Positions 8,516-17,012 of a stretch of 19,251 nucleotides of DNA are shown one piece after another. The notes beneath the pieces were generated by a model. It worked only from the letters and a program-made list of their open reading frames with translations. It was not told where the DNA came from and did not search any database. Every line of letters starts with the position of its first letter. Positions within the stretch are counted from its first letter, which is position 1. The DNA comes from Myxococcaceae bacterium (GTDB lineage Bacteria; Myxococcota; Myxococcia; Myxococcales; Myxococcaceae). The DNA is taken from NCBI GenBank assembly GCA_018262385.1, contig JAGSPQ010000018.1:1-19251 (forward strand), given 5' to 3'. Position numbers and translations under genes: made by a program.

Positions 8516-11500
8516 GCGCCGCCGACGGGCCCGCAGCGCCAGGCCCACCACCGACAGCAGCGCCCAGATCGCGCCCGGCGCGTCGGCACACCCGCAGCCC
8601 TGGCGCGGCACGGTCAACACCTTGACGACCTCGATCGAGAACGAGCGCATCGCGGTCGCTCCGTCTTGGCCGCCGACCGCGACGGTGAAGTTGTAGGCGC
8701 CGAACGCCGTGTCCTCAGGGATGGTGCCGGCGAGCATGCCGGCCGGGTCGAGGGTCAGCCCCTTGGGCAGCAGCCCATCGCGCACCGACCACCCGCTGCC
8801 CGGCAGCGCCGGCGCGACGGTGAACTGCGCCGCCAGCACCTGCCCGCGCAGCAGCTGGGCGGGCAGCATCGCCACGATCGTCACCGCCGGAGGCACCACC
8901 CGGATCACGAAGTCGGCGGTGTCGCTGCGGCCGCGCGAGTCCTCGACCTCGAGGGTGAACGAGAAGACGCCCGCGCGCACCGGGGTGCCGCTGATCAGCA
9001 CCTTGTCCTCGATGCTCGCCTCGAGGGCGACGCCGTCGGGCAGCCCGCCGGCGACGACGCTCCACTTCAGCGGCTTGGAGACCGGCGCCCCGCCGGCATT
9101 CTTCGCCAGCAGATCGACGATGTACTCGGAGCCCAGCTTGCCCTCGGGCAGCTCGGCGGTGGAGATCAGCAGCGCGCCCGCATCGACCACCGTGATCGAC
9201 AGCTCGCGCTGATCGATGTTGCCGACCGCGTCGAGCGCCTGGAGGGTGAAGGTCGACTTCGTGCCCAGCGCCGCGCTGGTGGTCCCGGCCAGCCGGCCCT
9301 CGGGCAACACCTGCAGGCCCTGGGGCAGCGTGCCCGCCGCGAGGCTCCAGGTGTACGGCGCCCGGCCGCCCTGCACGCCCAGCGGGTAGTCGTAGGGGAT
9401 CAGCCGCGCGATCGGAGGCAACCCCGCGGAGGTGATCGCGATCGACGCCGACAGCGGAGCGACCCGCATCGCCCGCCGCTCGACCGCGCTGCGCTGCCCC
9501 GAGGCGACGATCACCGAGAAGGCGAAGCCGCCCACCGCGGTGGGAGTGCCGGTGAGCTTGCCGTCGGCGGCGAGGGTCAGCCCGGGCGGCACGCTGTCCC
9601 CGGCGCCGAGGGTGAAGGTGTAGCTGCCGTCGCCGCCCTTCCCGCTCAGCTGGAACTGATAGCCCAGGCCCAGCAGGCCCCCGGGGATGGTGGTCGTCGC
9701 CAGGCCCAGCGACTGCGCCACCACGTCGATCTGCTGCGCGGCCAGCCCGTTGTTCTCTTCGTCGATCTCGGCCACCGCGCCGATGCCGGAACCGGGCGGG
9801 TCGATCAGCAGCCCGAGGTACCAGGTCGACGCGGGCGTGCCGGCGGGCACCACCACCACGTCGGTGCCCGGGCTGTGCTCGCCCAACCCGAGGGTGAGCG
9901 TGCGCTCGTTGACTGTGGTGCCGTCGGGGTTGCGCATCGGCAGCAGCACGTCGGACTCGGTGATGATCGTGTTCGCCGACAGGTAGTAGCGATAGTTCGC
10001 CGCCCCGGCGGGCCGGTTGCCGATGTTGGCCAGAGTGCGGGTCACGACCAGCGCCTCGCCCGAGCCCGCCGTCGAAGGCCCGCGCAGCGTCACCGGGATC
10101 AGATCCGGAGCGGGGCTGCGCACCGCCTGCGGCGCCGACTTGAGGAAGTTGTTCTGGCTCGAGACCTCGACCAGCCCCTGCCCCACCGCGGCGGCGAAGA
10201 AGAAGAACGTCCCGGGCTGGTGCGGCTGACCGCTGACCGCGTTGAGCGGCACCTTCTGGGTCAGCCCGACCGTCACCGTCTGGCCGGGCGCGATCGTCAG
10301 CCCGGTCTGCTCGCCGATGAACGGGTCGGTGACGCCGTTGAGGGTGTCGTTGTCCGACAGGTAGAAGAGCACCGAGACGCTCGGCGCGGTCGCTCCGCCC
10401 TGGTTGCGCACCACTGCCTCGAGGCGAATCGGCTCGTCGAGGAACGCGTAGCGGGCCGGGCCGTAGGGAGCCAGCGGCTCGAGGACCCGCACGAAGTCGA
10501 CCACCAGATCCGCCTGCCGGGCGGTGAACTTCACCGGGCTGACCTTGACGTTGTTCAGATCGCTGCTCTCGACGATCACGCCGCCGTTGGGCCCGTCGTC
10601 GAGCTGGAGGATGAAGTAGTAGTCGGCCGCGGGGATGTTGAGCGGCAGCGCGTACGACAGGTTGGTGATCACGTTCTCGCCGCCGCTGACCGGCACGGTG
10701 GTCGAGTGGACGAGCAGATCGTTGGTCGACAGCAGGTTGTCGGTCGACAGCCAGATCTTCACTGGCACGTTGCCCGCCGCGTCGACGCCCTGGTTCGAGA
10801 AGGTGACCGCGTTGGCGATCGTCTCCCCCGGGCCGCCCAGCGGCGGGCCGCTGATCGCCTGGGCGACCAGATCGATGCCGGCGGTGAGCGGCACGGTCGT
10901 CGCGCCGAGGTTGTTGAGCTCGTTCGACTCGACCACCACGTCGGCGTCGTCGACCACCGCCAACAGGTAGAAGCTGCCGGAGGCGGGCCGCGGCACGGTG
11001 CTCGAGGCGGTGTGATCGAGGAACCCGAGCGCGGTGATCGTCAGCGGGCCCTTTGGGGTGGGCAACAGCTCGGTGTCGACGCCCGGATTGAAGACGGTGT
11101 CGCTCGACAGGTAGAGCCGGTAGGTGAAGTTGTTGGCCGGCTGGGTCCCGAAGTTGCGCAGCTTCAGCGTGGTCGAGATCTGCAGATCCGGGCCGACGGT
11201 GGTGATGCTGTTGATCTTGAGGTTGGTGATCGACAGGTCGGGCCCCGGTGCCGGGCCGAAGGCGATCAGCGAGTTGCTCTGGAAGTCGGGCAGCGCGCAG
11301 ATCGCGGCGCAGCTCTTGCCCTGGGTGGCGGCGGTGCCGGTCGGGCTCTCGATGCCCACCGTGGCGGTCATCGCCGGCGTCGCGTTGCCGGTGACGGGGC
11401 CGTAATAGAACTCGACCACGCCGTTCTCCCAGATGCGCAGCTGGAAGGTCAGCGAGTGCATCACGGTGAGGAACCAGTTCCAGTCGAACCACTCGATCGC

Positions 11501-11959
11501 CAGCCCCTTGAGGCCGGCGGCCCCGGTCAGCGCCTGGTACTGGATCAGGCTGCCCGGGTTGCGGCCGTTCAAGTCGTCCCACATCGGCGCCAGCACCGCG
11601 TTCGGCTCGGCGACGTTCGGCAGGCCTGAGTTGCTCGAGAAGTCGGCGCCGGCATTGGCGGACGACGACGGCTCGAGGAACGCCATCCCGTTCGCGGTGA
11701 CGGTGATCTGGGTGTAGGTCTGGTTGAAGTACGGGAAGCTGAACCCGATCGGAATCGTCGCCCGGCCGAAGCTGAACCCGATCGGAATCGTCGCCCGGCC
11801 GCGGTCATTGGGGGTGCCGGTGATCGGAACCAGGTTCACCGGCGCGGCGGTGCTGAGCGCCGGGTAGGGCACTCCGCTGGAGACAGTCGCGACGTATTGT
11901 GCCGAGGCAGGCATCGCGATCAGAATCGCGAGCAGGGCCGGGATGCGGCGGGGACTCAT
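8513..11959 (-). CDS. Exported CARDB / putative-Ig repeat protein with MYXO-CTERM tail
   Basis: 1148 residues. The ATG at 11959 is preceded by AAGGAAG at a 10-nt spacing. Residues 1-20 are a signal peptide (MSPRRIPALLAILIAMPASA). Residues 30-215 form a beta-rich N-terminal domain (GFSFPYFNQTYTQITV, APMWDDLN, LRIWENGVVEFYYG). Four CARDB-like modules follow, starting near 239 (PDLSITNL), 360 (IDLVAQAI), 481 (ADLVVDFV) and 615 (PDLIPVTL), each ending in a short ExNN-type motif such as ESNELNN. From about 748, four putative-Ig (He_PIG-like) modules carry the usual LPxGLxL...LxGTP pattern. The last 30 residues are a MYXO-CTERM signal: GCGCADAPG, a hydrophobic stretch, then RARRRR, so the protein is probably processed and placed on the cell surface. 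A role in adhesion or matrix binding is inferred from the domains. Its TAG stop lies in the right end of the MITE-like element. Confidence 0.92.
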   Translation of the reverse strand: MSPRRIPALLAILIAMPASAQYVATVSSGVPYPALSTAAPVNLVPITGTPNDRGRATIPIGFSFGRATIPIGFSFPYFNQTYTQITVTANGMAFLEPSSSANAGADFSSNSGLPNVAEPNAVLAPMWDDLNGRNPGSLIQYQALTGAAGLKGLAIEWFDWNWFLTVMHSLTFQLRIWENGVVEFYYGPVTGNATPAMTATVGIESPTGTAATQGKSCAAICALPDFQSNSLIAFGPAPGPDLSITNLKINSITTVGPDLQISTTLKLRNFGTQPANNFTYRLYLSSDTVFNPGVDTELLPTPKGPLTITALGFLDHTASSTVPRPASGSFYLLAVVDDADVVVESNELNNLGATTVPLTAGIDLVAQAISGPPLGGPGETIANAVTFSNQGVDAAGNVPVKIWLSTDNLLSTNDLLVHSTTVPVSGGENVITNLSYALPLNIPAADYYFILQLDDGPNGGVIVESSDLNNVKVSPVKFTARQADLVVDFVRVLEPLAPYGPARYAFLDEPIRLEAVVRNQGGATAPSVSVLFYLSDNDTLNGVTDPFIGEQTGLTIAPGQTVTVGLTQKVPLNAVSGQPHQPGTFFFFAAAVGQGLVEVSSQNNFLKSAPQAVRSPAPDLIPVTLRGPSTAGSGEALVVTRTLANIGNRPAGAANYRYYLSANTIITESDVLLPMRNPDGTTVNERTLTLGLGEHSPGTDVVVVPAGTPASTWYLGLLIDPPGSGIGAVAEIDEENNGLAAQQIDVVAQSLGLATTTIPGGLLGLGYQFQLSGKGGDGSYTFTLGAGDSVPPGLTLAADGKLTGTPTAVGGFAFSVIVASGQRSAVERRAMRVAPLSASIAITSAGLPPIARLIPYDYPLGVQGGRAPYTWSLAAGTLPQGLQVLPEGRLAGTTSAALGTKSTFTLQALDAVGNIDQRELSITVVDAGALLISTAELPEGKLGSEYIVDLLAKNAGGAPVSKPLKWSVVAGGLPDGVALEASIEDKVLISGTPVRAGVFSFTLEVEDSRGRSDTADFVIRVVPPAVTIVAMLPAQLLRGQVLAAQFTVAPALPGSGWSVRDGLLPKGLTLDPAGMLAGTIPEDTAFGAYNFTVAVGGQDGATAMRSFSIEVVKVLTVPRQGCGCADAPGAIWALLSVVGLALRARRRR
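11735..11800. repeat. Perfect 33-bp tandem duplication inside the CARDB protein gene
   Basis: Two identical 33-bp units abut at 11735-11767 and 11768-11800, each starting GAAGCTGAACCCGATCGG on the plus strand. In the protein this doubles an 11-residue segment: GRATIPIGFSF appears twice in a row just before PYFNQTYT. The length is a multiple of three, so the frame is kept. Perfect identity implies a recent event. Confidence 0.95.
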
Positions 11960-12022
11960 GGTGGTGGTGCTTCCTTCCGACTACTGTCGACCGGCCGCGG
12001 CGGCTTATATAGCGGCAAAGTA
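11960..12022. promoter_or_regulatory. 63-bp divergent promoter gap
   Basis: The starts of the CARDB protein gene and the four-gene unit are only 63 bp apart and divergent. The gap holds AAGGAAG (reverse complement of 11970-11976), the ribosome-binding site of the minus-strand gene. It also holds the only AT-rich patch nearby, TTATATAG at 12005-12012. On the minus strand this reads CTATATAA, a fair -10 about 45 bp from that ATG. On the plus strand it would put transcription start almost at the ATG, giving a leaderless or very short leader. No strong -35 is visible for either. Confidence 0.4.
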
Positions 12023-13129
12023 ATGGTTGCTGGCTTTCTGCTCGCTGTCCTGACCGCTGCCGCCCCAGCCAAACCGGCACGCGCGTGGGGACATCAGCTC
12101 TTGCGAGATCAGTGCCTGCAGTTTGCCGGGGACGTGAAGAACCCCTGGGCGCTGGCCCACGGCATCTGCGCGTTTGGTACCGCTTTCCCGGCCGCCGATG
12201 GGAGAAAAGCGGCAGAGGTCATCACCGCCGACTTCCTCGCCAGGAACCCCGGCTTCGACGGCGGCCCGGCGACCGGCAGCCCGTACGGGTTCGCCCGCTA
12301 CGCCGCCGACAAGACCCCGATCGAGCCCCACACCCACCTGATGGTGAAGACGCTGGTGCTGGGGGGAGACAAGCCGGGCACGAAGTACCCCACCGCCTGG
12401 GGCACGGTGACCCTCGCCGAGCTGATCGCCTCGGTGAAGGTCGGCTTTCGCCACGTCCCCGACCGTGAGGAGTACTGGCGCGACGTCGGCTGGACGCTCG
12501 ATCTGCTCTCCCACGTGCTCAAGCCGGGCAAGGCGGCGAAGTTCCAGACCTCGGACCAGCAGGTCGACTTCAACGCGGTGATGGACGACGCGCTGACCTA
12601 CCTCGAGAAGTCGCAGGCCGATCTGCAGATGGGGCTCGAGAAGGGGCTGCCCCAGGTCGACAAGCGCAAGCAGGGGATCTACGCCCACGCCTGCGGCGGG
12701 CTGCACCTGGTCCAAGCGGTGTTCGGCTGGGCGCGCTTCCCCGAGGTGAAGAAGGCGTGGGGCAAGCGGCTCGACACCCAAATCGCGATCTTGTTCTACC
12801 GCCTCGAGTCCGAGCGCCGTCAGTACGACGCCGCGCTCGAGCAGGCGCCGCAGTACCGGCTGCAGATCCTCACCCAGATGCTGAAGTTCTACGGCCACTT
12901 TCTCGAGACGACCGCCCGGCTCAAGGACGAGAGCGGCTGGAAGCCGACCGCCACTCAGAAGCAGGCGGTGATGAAGGCCCGGGCGCTGCTCGATGCGACG
13001 CTGCGCCAGCTCGACGCAGACAAGACGTTCTCGAAGATGGCCGAGATCAAGAAGAGCTCACCGCAGGTCTACCTCGATCTGATCGGGGACGCCTGCCACG
13101 CCGCGCACGGATGGGACGGATGGCAATGA
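12023..13129 (+). CDS. Secreted protein of unknown function with predicted mature N-terminus Trp-Gly-His
   Basis: 368 residues from the ATG at 12023. The frame is open further upstream, but that part overlaps the divergent gene and lacks a leader, whereas 12023 gives a clean signal peptide (MVAGFLLAVLTAAAPAKPARA) with an Ala-Arg-Ala cleavage site at 19-21. I do not recognise the family. The rest is mostly helical, with histidine-bearing stretches: EPHTH (101-105), a GWTLDLLSH segment (156-164), YAHACGGLH (220-228) and CHAAH (358-362). Cysteines are at 31, 49, 224 and 358. A mature N-terminus of Trp followed by scattered His/Asp recalls the S1/P1 nuclease and zinc phospholipase C superfamily, but the family's usual HxxxD spacing is not clear, so this is only a suggestion. 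It is the first gene of a coupled unit; its stop overlaps the next start as ATGA. No Shine-Dalgarno is visible. Confidence 0.85.
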   Translation: MVAGFLLAVLTAAAPAKPARAWGHQLLRDQCLQFAGDVKNPWALAHGICAFGTAFPAADGRKAAEVITADFLARNPGFDGGPATGSPYGFARYAADKTPIEPHTHLMVKTLVLGGDKPGTKYPTAWGTVTLAELIASVKVGFRHVPDREEYWRDVGWTLDLLSHVLKPGKAAKFQTSDQQVDFNAVMDDALTYLEKSQADLQMGLEKGLPQVDKRKQGIYAHACGGLHLVQAVFGWARFPEVKKAWGKRLDTQIAILFYRLESERRQYDAALEQAPQYRLQILTQMLKFYGHFLETTARLKDESGWKPTATQKQAVMKARALLDATLRQLDADKTFSKMAEIKKSSPQVYLDLIGDACHAAHGWDGWQ

Positions 13130-16101
13130 AGCAACTGCTTGGGGTGCTGGGTCTGGTCGCCGTCTCGTTCGCCATCTCCGGCTGCAGCAAAGAGGGCTGC
13201 CTCACCAACGATCCGGACTGTCACGTCAAGCCGCCCTGCCCGAAGGTGAAGTTCAGCTGCGACGAGTCGGCGGCGTCGGCGCTGACCATCGAGCGGATCA
13301 CCACCGCGGCGCAGCGGCCGGGGGGCTGGGACGCGATCGGCACCAAAGACGACGTGCTGCTGAAGAACGCGTTCACCCAGGCGGTGGTCGCGCACATCGG
13401 CAACCAGACCAACCTCGATCCCGGAGGCGGCTCGCTGATCGACCTGGCGACCGCGGGCGAGAGCAACGACGCGCTCAACCAGATCCTCACCGTCACCGGG
13501 GTGCTGCCAGACGACGCGGCGCTCTACCAGACGCTGGACATCATCGACGAGCGGCCCGCCCGGGTGGCGGTGGAGGTCAAGGGCATCCTCCAGAACCGGC
13601 CCGACATCCTGATCTACACCCGCTACGAGCTGACCCCCTGCGACCGCGGGGTGCGCGCCCGCACCGAGATCGTCAACCGCGGCACCGACACCCAGCTGTG
13701 GATGCTGGGCGACGGCTTCTGGTGGGGCAACCGCGAGCCCCTGCCCTTCGCGCCCGGCGTCGGCAGCGGCTGGAACCACCCGCCCTTCACCCTCGGCGGG
13801 ATCAACGACGTCGTCCGCACCTTCCCGTTCATGTCGGCCAACTCGCACTCGGATCAGTCGGTCAGCTACAGCGCGGTCTCCTGCACCAACCCTTCGCTCG
13901 AGGGCTTCCACAGCCCGACGGTGTCGTTCGCGGGCCTCAAGCGCACGGTGGTGCCGCCCCGCGGGTACCTGACCTTCGAGCGCTTCTTCGCCGTCGCCAC
14001 CGGCAAGAGCGTCGCCGAGGCCACCGATCTGGCGATGGAGATCCGCAGCCAGGTGCTGGGCGAGAAGTACGTGACGCTGACCGGAAAGGTCGAGCGGATG
14101 GGCGCAGCGAAGCTCGACAGCGAGCGCGAGACGATGATCCTGGTCAGCGAAGGCAGCGAGGCGGATGGGGCCGCGAAGCGGACCCCGTGGACCACCGTGG
14201 TGCCCAACGAGCGCGGCCTGTTCACGATGCGGGTCCCGGCGGGGAAGAGCTACTTCGTCGAGGCCCACTCGTTCGGGCAGAAGCAGATCGGCAAGGACTT
14301 CGCGAACGTCACCTCCGATCTGGACCTGGGCACCTTCACCCTGCCCTCCACCGCCCGGGTGACCTTCGAAGTGAAGGACGCCGACACCCTCGCCGGGCTC
14401 GACGCGGAGATCTTCGTCGTCCCCGCCGAGGACGGGACGAACGAGAAGTTCGCCGGCACGCTGATGGGGCAGTTCACGTCCTGCTCGCCGTGGCTGGGCC
14501 CGCCGCCGGGCGCCTCGCCGGCGTGCAACCGGATCCTGGTGCACGCGGGGACGGTGACCGCCGAGGTCCCGGTGGGCAACTTCTACTTCTACGCGTTCCA
14601 CGGCCCGTTCTGGACGCTGAGCCGCCAGACGGTGGACCTGACCCCGACCACCCAGAGCTTGAGCTTCACGCTGCGCCGGCTGCCGCTGCCGCTGACCGGC
14701 TCGGTCGGAGCGGACCTGCACGTCCATGGCGCCGCCAGCTTCGACAGCTCGATTCCGGATCTCGATCGGGTGCTCTCGTTCGCCGCCTCCGATCTGGACG
14801 TGATCGTCGCGACCGAGCACGACGTCGTCTACGACTACAGCGCGATGGTGGCCCAGTTGGGCCTGTCGGGAAGGATGACGGCCGTCACCGGGGTCGAGAC
14901 GACCGGCCACATTCCGTGGATGCGGATCCCCAACTACGGCTTCCCGCTGGTGGTCGGCCACTACAACTTCTGGCCGCTGCGCTACGACCCGCTCAAGCCG
15001 CGCAACGGCGGGCCGTTCGACGAGTTCGTCGAGCCCGGGGTGCTGATGGATCGGGCGACCGAGCTGCGCGATCCGATCGTCGCCGAGCCGCTGATCGAGC
15101 TCAACCACCCGTGGGCGAGCGCGGAGTTCGGGCGCGATCTCGGCTACCCCCGCGCACTCTCACTCGACATGCGCAAGGACCTGCCGGCCAGCGACGACAA
15201 CACCTCGGCCGGGATGTACGTGCGCGCCAAGGGCAGCACCCACAAGAACAACGATCACCACGCGCAAGAGGTGATGAACGGATCGCAGAACGACGCGCTG
15301 CTGCAGTACCGGGCCTTCTGGTTCTACTCGCTCAACCAGGGGCAGCTGAGGACCGGCACCGCGAACTCCGACTCGCACTCGCTCACCGACAACACCGTCG
15401 GGATGCCGCGCAACCTGGTCTACGCCGGGACCCAGGCGGGCGCGTCGTTCGAGATCAACAAGTTCAACGACGCGATCAAGGCCGGGCGCCTGCTCGGCAC
15501 CAACGGGCCGATCATCGAGGCGACGGTCGAGGGCCTCACCGGCGAGAAGACGTTCTCGCTCGAGCCGTTCAAGCCGAAAGACGGAGCGGTGGTGAAGGTG
15601 AAGGTCTCCGCCGCCCCCTGGGTGCCGGTGAAGGAAGTCCGCTTCGTCGTCAACGGCGAGGTGGTGAAGGTGGTGCCGGCGAACCCGGCGGCGGCCGATC
15701 CGTTCGGCAGCGCCGAGCTGGTGCGGTACGAGGGCTCGGTGCCGCTCTCCGAGCTGGTCTCGGGCGTCACCGGCGACGCCTGGCTGACGATCGAAGCGGG
15801 CCACCCGCTGCAGCTGGTGGGAGATCTCGGCGGCGGGCTCCCCGAGGGGGACACCAGCCCCCCGGACGGAATCCCTGACACCACCGACAACAACTCCGAC
15901 GGCAAGGTCGACACGGCCGACGTCGACAAGGGCGCGAAGTACGGCCCGCTGAAGAGCCTCGCGCCGTTCCCCCAGACGGATCCCACCTTCCACTTCAACC
16001 GGCTCACCGACGGCTACCCGTTTGCGTTCACCAACCCGTTCGTCCTCGATCGCGACGGCGTCCCCGGCTTCAAGGCCCCGGGCGTGAAGGGAGGCCGCTG
16101 A
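13126..16101 (+). CDS. Large lipoprotein with carboxypeptidase-regulatory-like region and PHP-type metal-dependent hydrolase domain
   Basis: 991 residues. The start at 13126 overlaps the preceding stop (ATGA) and has GGGACGGA just upstream; an ATG at 13120 is an alternative two codons longer. MKQLLGVLGLVAVSFAISGC is a lipoprotein signal with the lipid-accepting Cys at 20. Residues about 40-310 are an unrecognised beta-rich domain; about 310-520 resemble carboxypeptidase-regulatory beta-sandwiches (TLTGKVERMG, FTMRVPAGKSYFVEA). The PHP signature follows: DLHVHG (530-535), TEHD (563-566), Glu591 in TGVE, NHPW with His661, and NSDSHS with Asp749 and His751. These are the metal ligands expected of PHP phosphoesterases, so a hydrolase is likely; the substrate is unknown. 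Near residue 920, DNNSDGKVD looks like a dockerin/EF-hand calcium loop. It is probably anchored in the envelope. Confidence 0.88.
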   Translation: MKQLLGVLGLVAVSFAISGCSKEGCLTNDPDCHVKPPCPKVKFSCDESAASALTIERITTAAQRPGGWDAIGTKDDVLLKNAFTQAVVAHIGNQTNLDPGGGSLIDLATAGESNDALNQILTVTGVLPDDAALYQTLDIIDERPARVAVEVKGILQNRPDILIYTRYELTPCDRGVRARTEIVNRGTDTQLWMLGDGFWWGNREPLPFAPGVGSGWNHPPFTLGGINDVVRTFPFMSANSHSDQSVSYSAVSCTNPSLEGFHSPTVSFAGLKRTVVPPRGYLTFERFFAVATGKSVAEATDLAMEIRSQVLGEKYVTLTGKVERMGAAKLDSERETMILVSEGSEADGAAKRTPWTTVVPNERGLFTMRVPAGKSYFVEAHSFGQKQIGKDFANVTSDLDLGTFTLPSTARVTFEVKDADTLAGLDAEIFVVPAEDGTNEKFAGTLMGQFTSCSPWLGPPPGASPACNRILVHAGTVTAEVPVGNFYFYAFHGPFWTLSRQTVDLTPTTQSLSFTLRRLPLPLTGSVGADLHVHGAASFDSSIPDLDRVLSFAASDLDVIVATEHDVVYDYSAMVAQLGLSGRMTAVTGVETTGHIPWMRIPNYGFPLVVGHYNFWPLRYDPLKPRNGGPFDEFVEPGVLMDRATELRDPIVAEPLIELNHPWASAEFGRDLGYPRALSLDMRKDLPASDDNTSAGMYVRAKGSTHKNNDHHAQEVMNGSQNDALLQYRAFWFYSLNQGQLRTGTANSDSHSLTDNTVGMPRNLVYAGTQAGASFEINKFNDAIKAGRLLGTNGPIIEATVEGLTGEKTFSLEPFKPKDGAVVKVKVSAAPWVPVKEVRFVVNGEVVKVVPANPAAADPFGSAELVRYEGSVPLSELVSGVTGDAWLTIEAGHPLQLVGDLGGGLPEGDTSPPDGIPDTTDNNSDGKVDTADVDKGAKYGPLKSLAPFPQTDPTFHFNRLTDGYPFAFTNPFVLDRDGVPGFKAPGVKGGR
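16087..16094 (+). promoter_or_regulatory. Strong internal ribosome-binding site for the beta-barrel gene
   Basis: AAGGGAGG lies within the last codons of the lipoprotein gene, 6 nt before the ATG at 16101. This is the best Shine-Dalgarno in the window and fixes the start of the next gene at the TGATG overlap. Confidence 0.75.
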
Positions 16102-17003
16102 TGCTCCGCGCCCTGCTGGTGCTGATTCCGTGCGTCGCGCTGGGGCAGCCCGCGGCAGGTGCGCCTGCTCCGGAGGCCCCGCCGGCACCCGCCGCCCCCG
16201 AGGTGGCCGCGCCCGCGCCGGCCCCGCAGGTCGAAGCGCCCCGCGGCTGCGCCCGCTGGAAGGCCGAGGGCCTGGGCGAAGGTCCGATCGCGCTCGGCTA
16301 CGTCGAAGCGGACGTCGCCACCGGCCGCCGGGCGTGCCCGCGATCCGAGGTCGGGATCGGCGGCCGGTTGTCGGCGATCATCGACACTCCGGCTTTCTAT
16401 GGGTACCTGCTGGTCGACGCGCTGGTGTACGGCAGCGTGGCGATCGACCCGAAGACCGAGATCTTCGGAACCCTCGAGGCCGTGCACTGGAGCTTCATCG
16501 CGCAGAACGGGCCGCTCAAGATCCCGCTCAACGACAGCGCGACGCTCGGGACGCTGACCCTCGGAGCGACCCGCCAGTTCTACGGCAGCGACCGCTACCT
16601 CGGCGCCTTCAGCATGCGCCTGTTGTTGCCGACGTCCTTCGCGATCCCCAACACCTGGCTGATCGGCGCCGAGCTCGGCCATGCCTCGAGCTGGCGGCCG
16701 CGCGACTGGCTCGAGCTGCACGGCTACCTCGGAGTCGACTTCAACACCGCGCTCGGCAACGGCCCCACCCTGCCCCGGGTCGGCGGCCTGCTCACCGCCG
16801 GGGTGCAGCTGTCGCCGTTCAGCTTCCTCGCGCTGGTGGTCGACGCCACCGGGCGGCTGGGGGCGAAGAGCTACTTCGCTCCGTCGGTGGCGCTGCGGTT
16901 CCGCTTCTACCGGCTGGGGATCGAGCTCGCCGGGACGATGCCGCTGGCGGGAACCGATCGCCACGACTTCATCGTCGGCGGGCGGTTCACCGTCCGGCTC
17001 TGA
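16101..17003 (+). CDS. Predicted outer-membrane beta-barrel protein, function unknown
   Basis: 300 residues. The start overlaps the previous stop by one base (TGATG) and has a strong ribosome-binding site. Residues 1 to about 20 are a signal peptide (MLRALLVLIPCVALG). A Pro/Ala-rich, periplasm-spanning type linker runs to about 47. Cysteines 50 and 79 could form a disulfide. From about 80 the sequence alternates short amphipathic strands and turns (GGRLSAIIDT, TEIFGTLEAVHW, LTLGATRQFYG, AFSMRLLLP, LELHGYLGVDF, LTAGVQLSPF, VALRFRFYRLGIELAGT) and closes with IVGGRFTVRL, consistent with a small barrel. I cannot assign it to a named family. Its position between an envelope lipoprotein and a membrane kinase suggests a shared envelope task. 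Confidence 0.82.
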   Translation: MLRALLVLIPCVALGQPAAGAPAPEAPPAPAAPEVAAPAPAPQVEAPRGCARWKAEGLGEGPIALGYVEADVATGRRACPRSEVGIGGRLSAIIDTPAFYGYLLVDALVYGSVAIDPKTEIFGTLEAVHWSFIAQNGPLKIPLNDSATLGTLTLGATRQFYGSDRYLGAFSMRLLLPTSFAIPNTWLIGAELGHASSWRPRDWLELHGYLGVDFNTALGNGPTLPRVGGLLTAGVQLSPFSFLALVVDATGRLGAKSYFAPSVALRFRFYRLGIELAGTMPLAGTDRHDFIVGGRFTVRL

Positions 17004-17012
17004 GCGCGCGCG

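Noticed and set aside
6181..8589. Long minus-strand open frame opposite the MshEN-kinase and across the MITE-like element
   Set aside because: It has no recognisable motif, and the opposing kinase has every catalytic residue in place.
8372..11629. Long plus-strand open frame beginning inside the MITE-like element
   Set aside because: Its start lies in the repeat and the rest is an Arg/His/Gln-rich mirror of the CARDB protein gene, so it is not element cargo.
11897..12022. Upstream extension of the secreted protein to an ATG at 11897
   Set aside because: The extra 42 residues are Arg/Gly-rich, overlap the divergent gene and would bury the signal peptide that starts cleanly at 12023.
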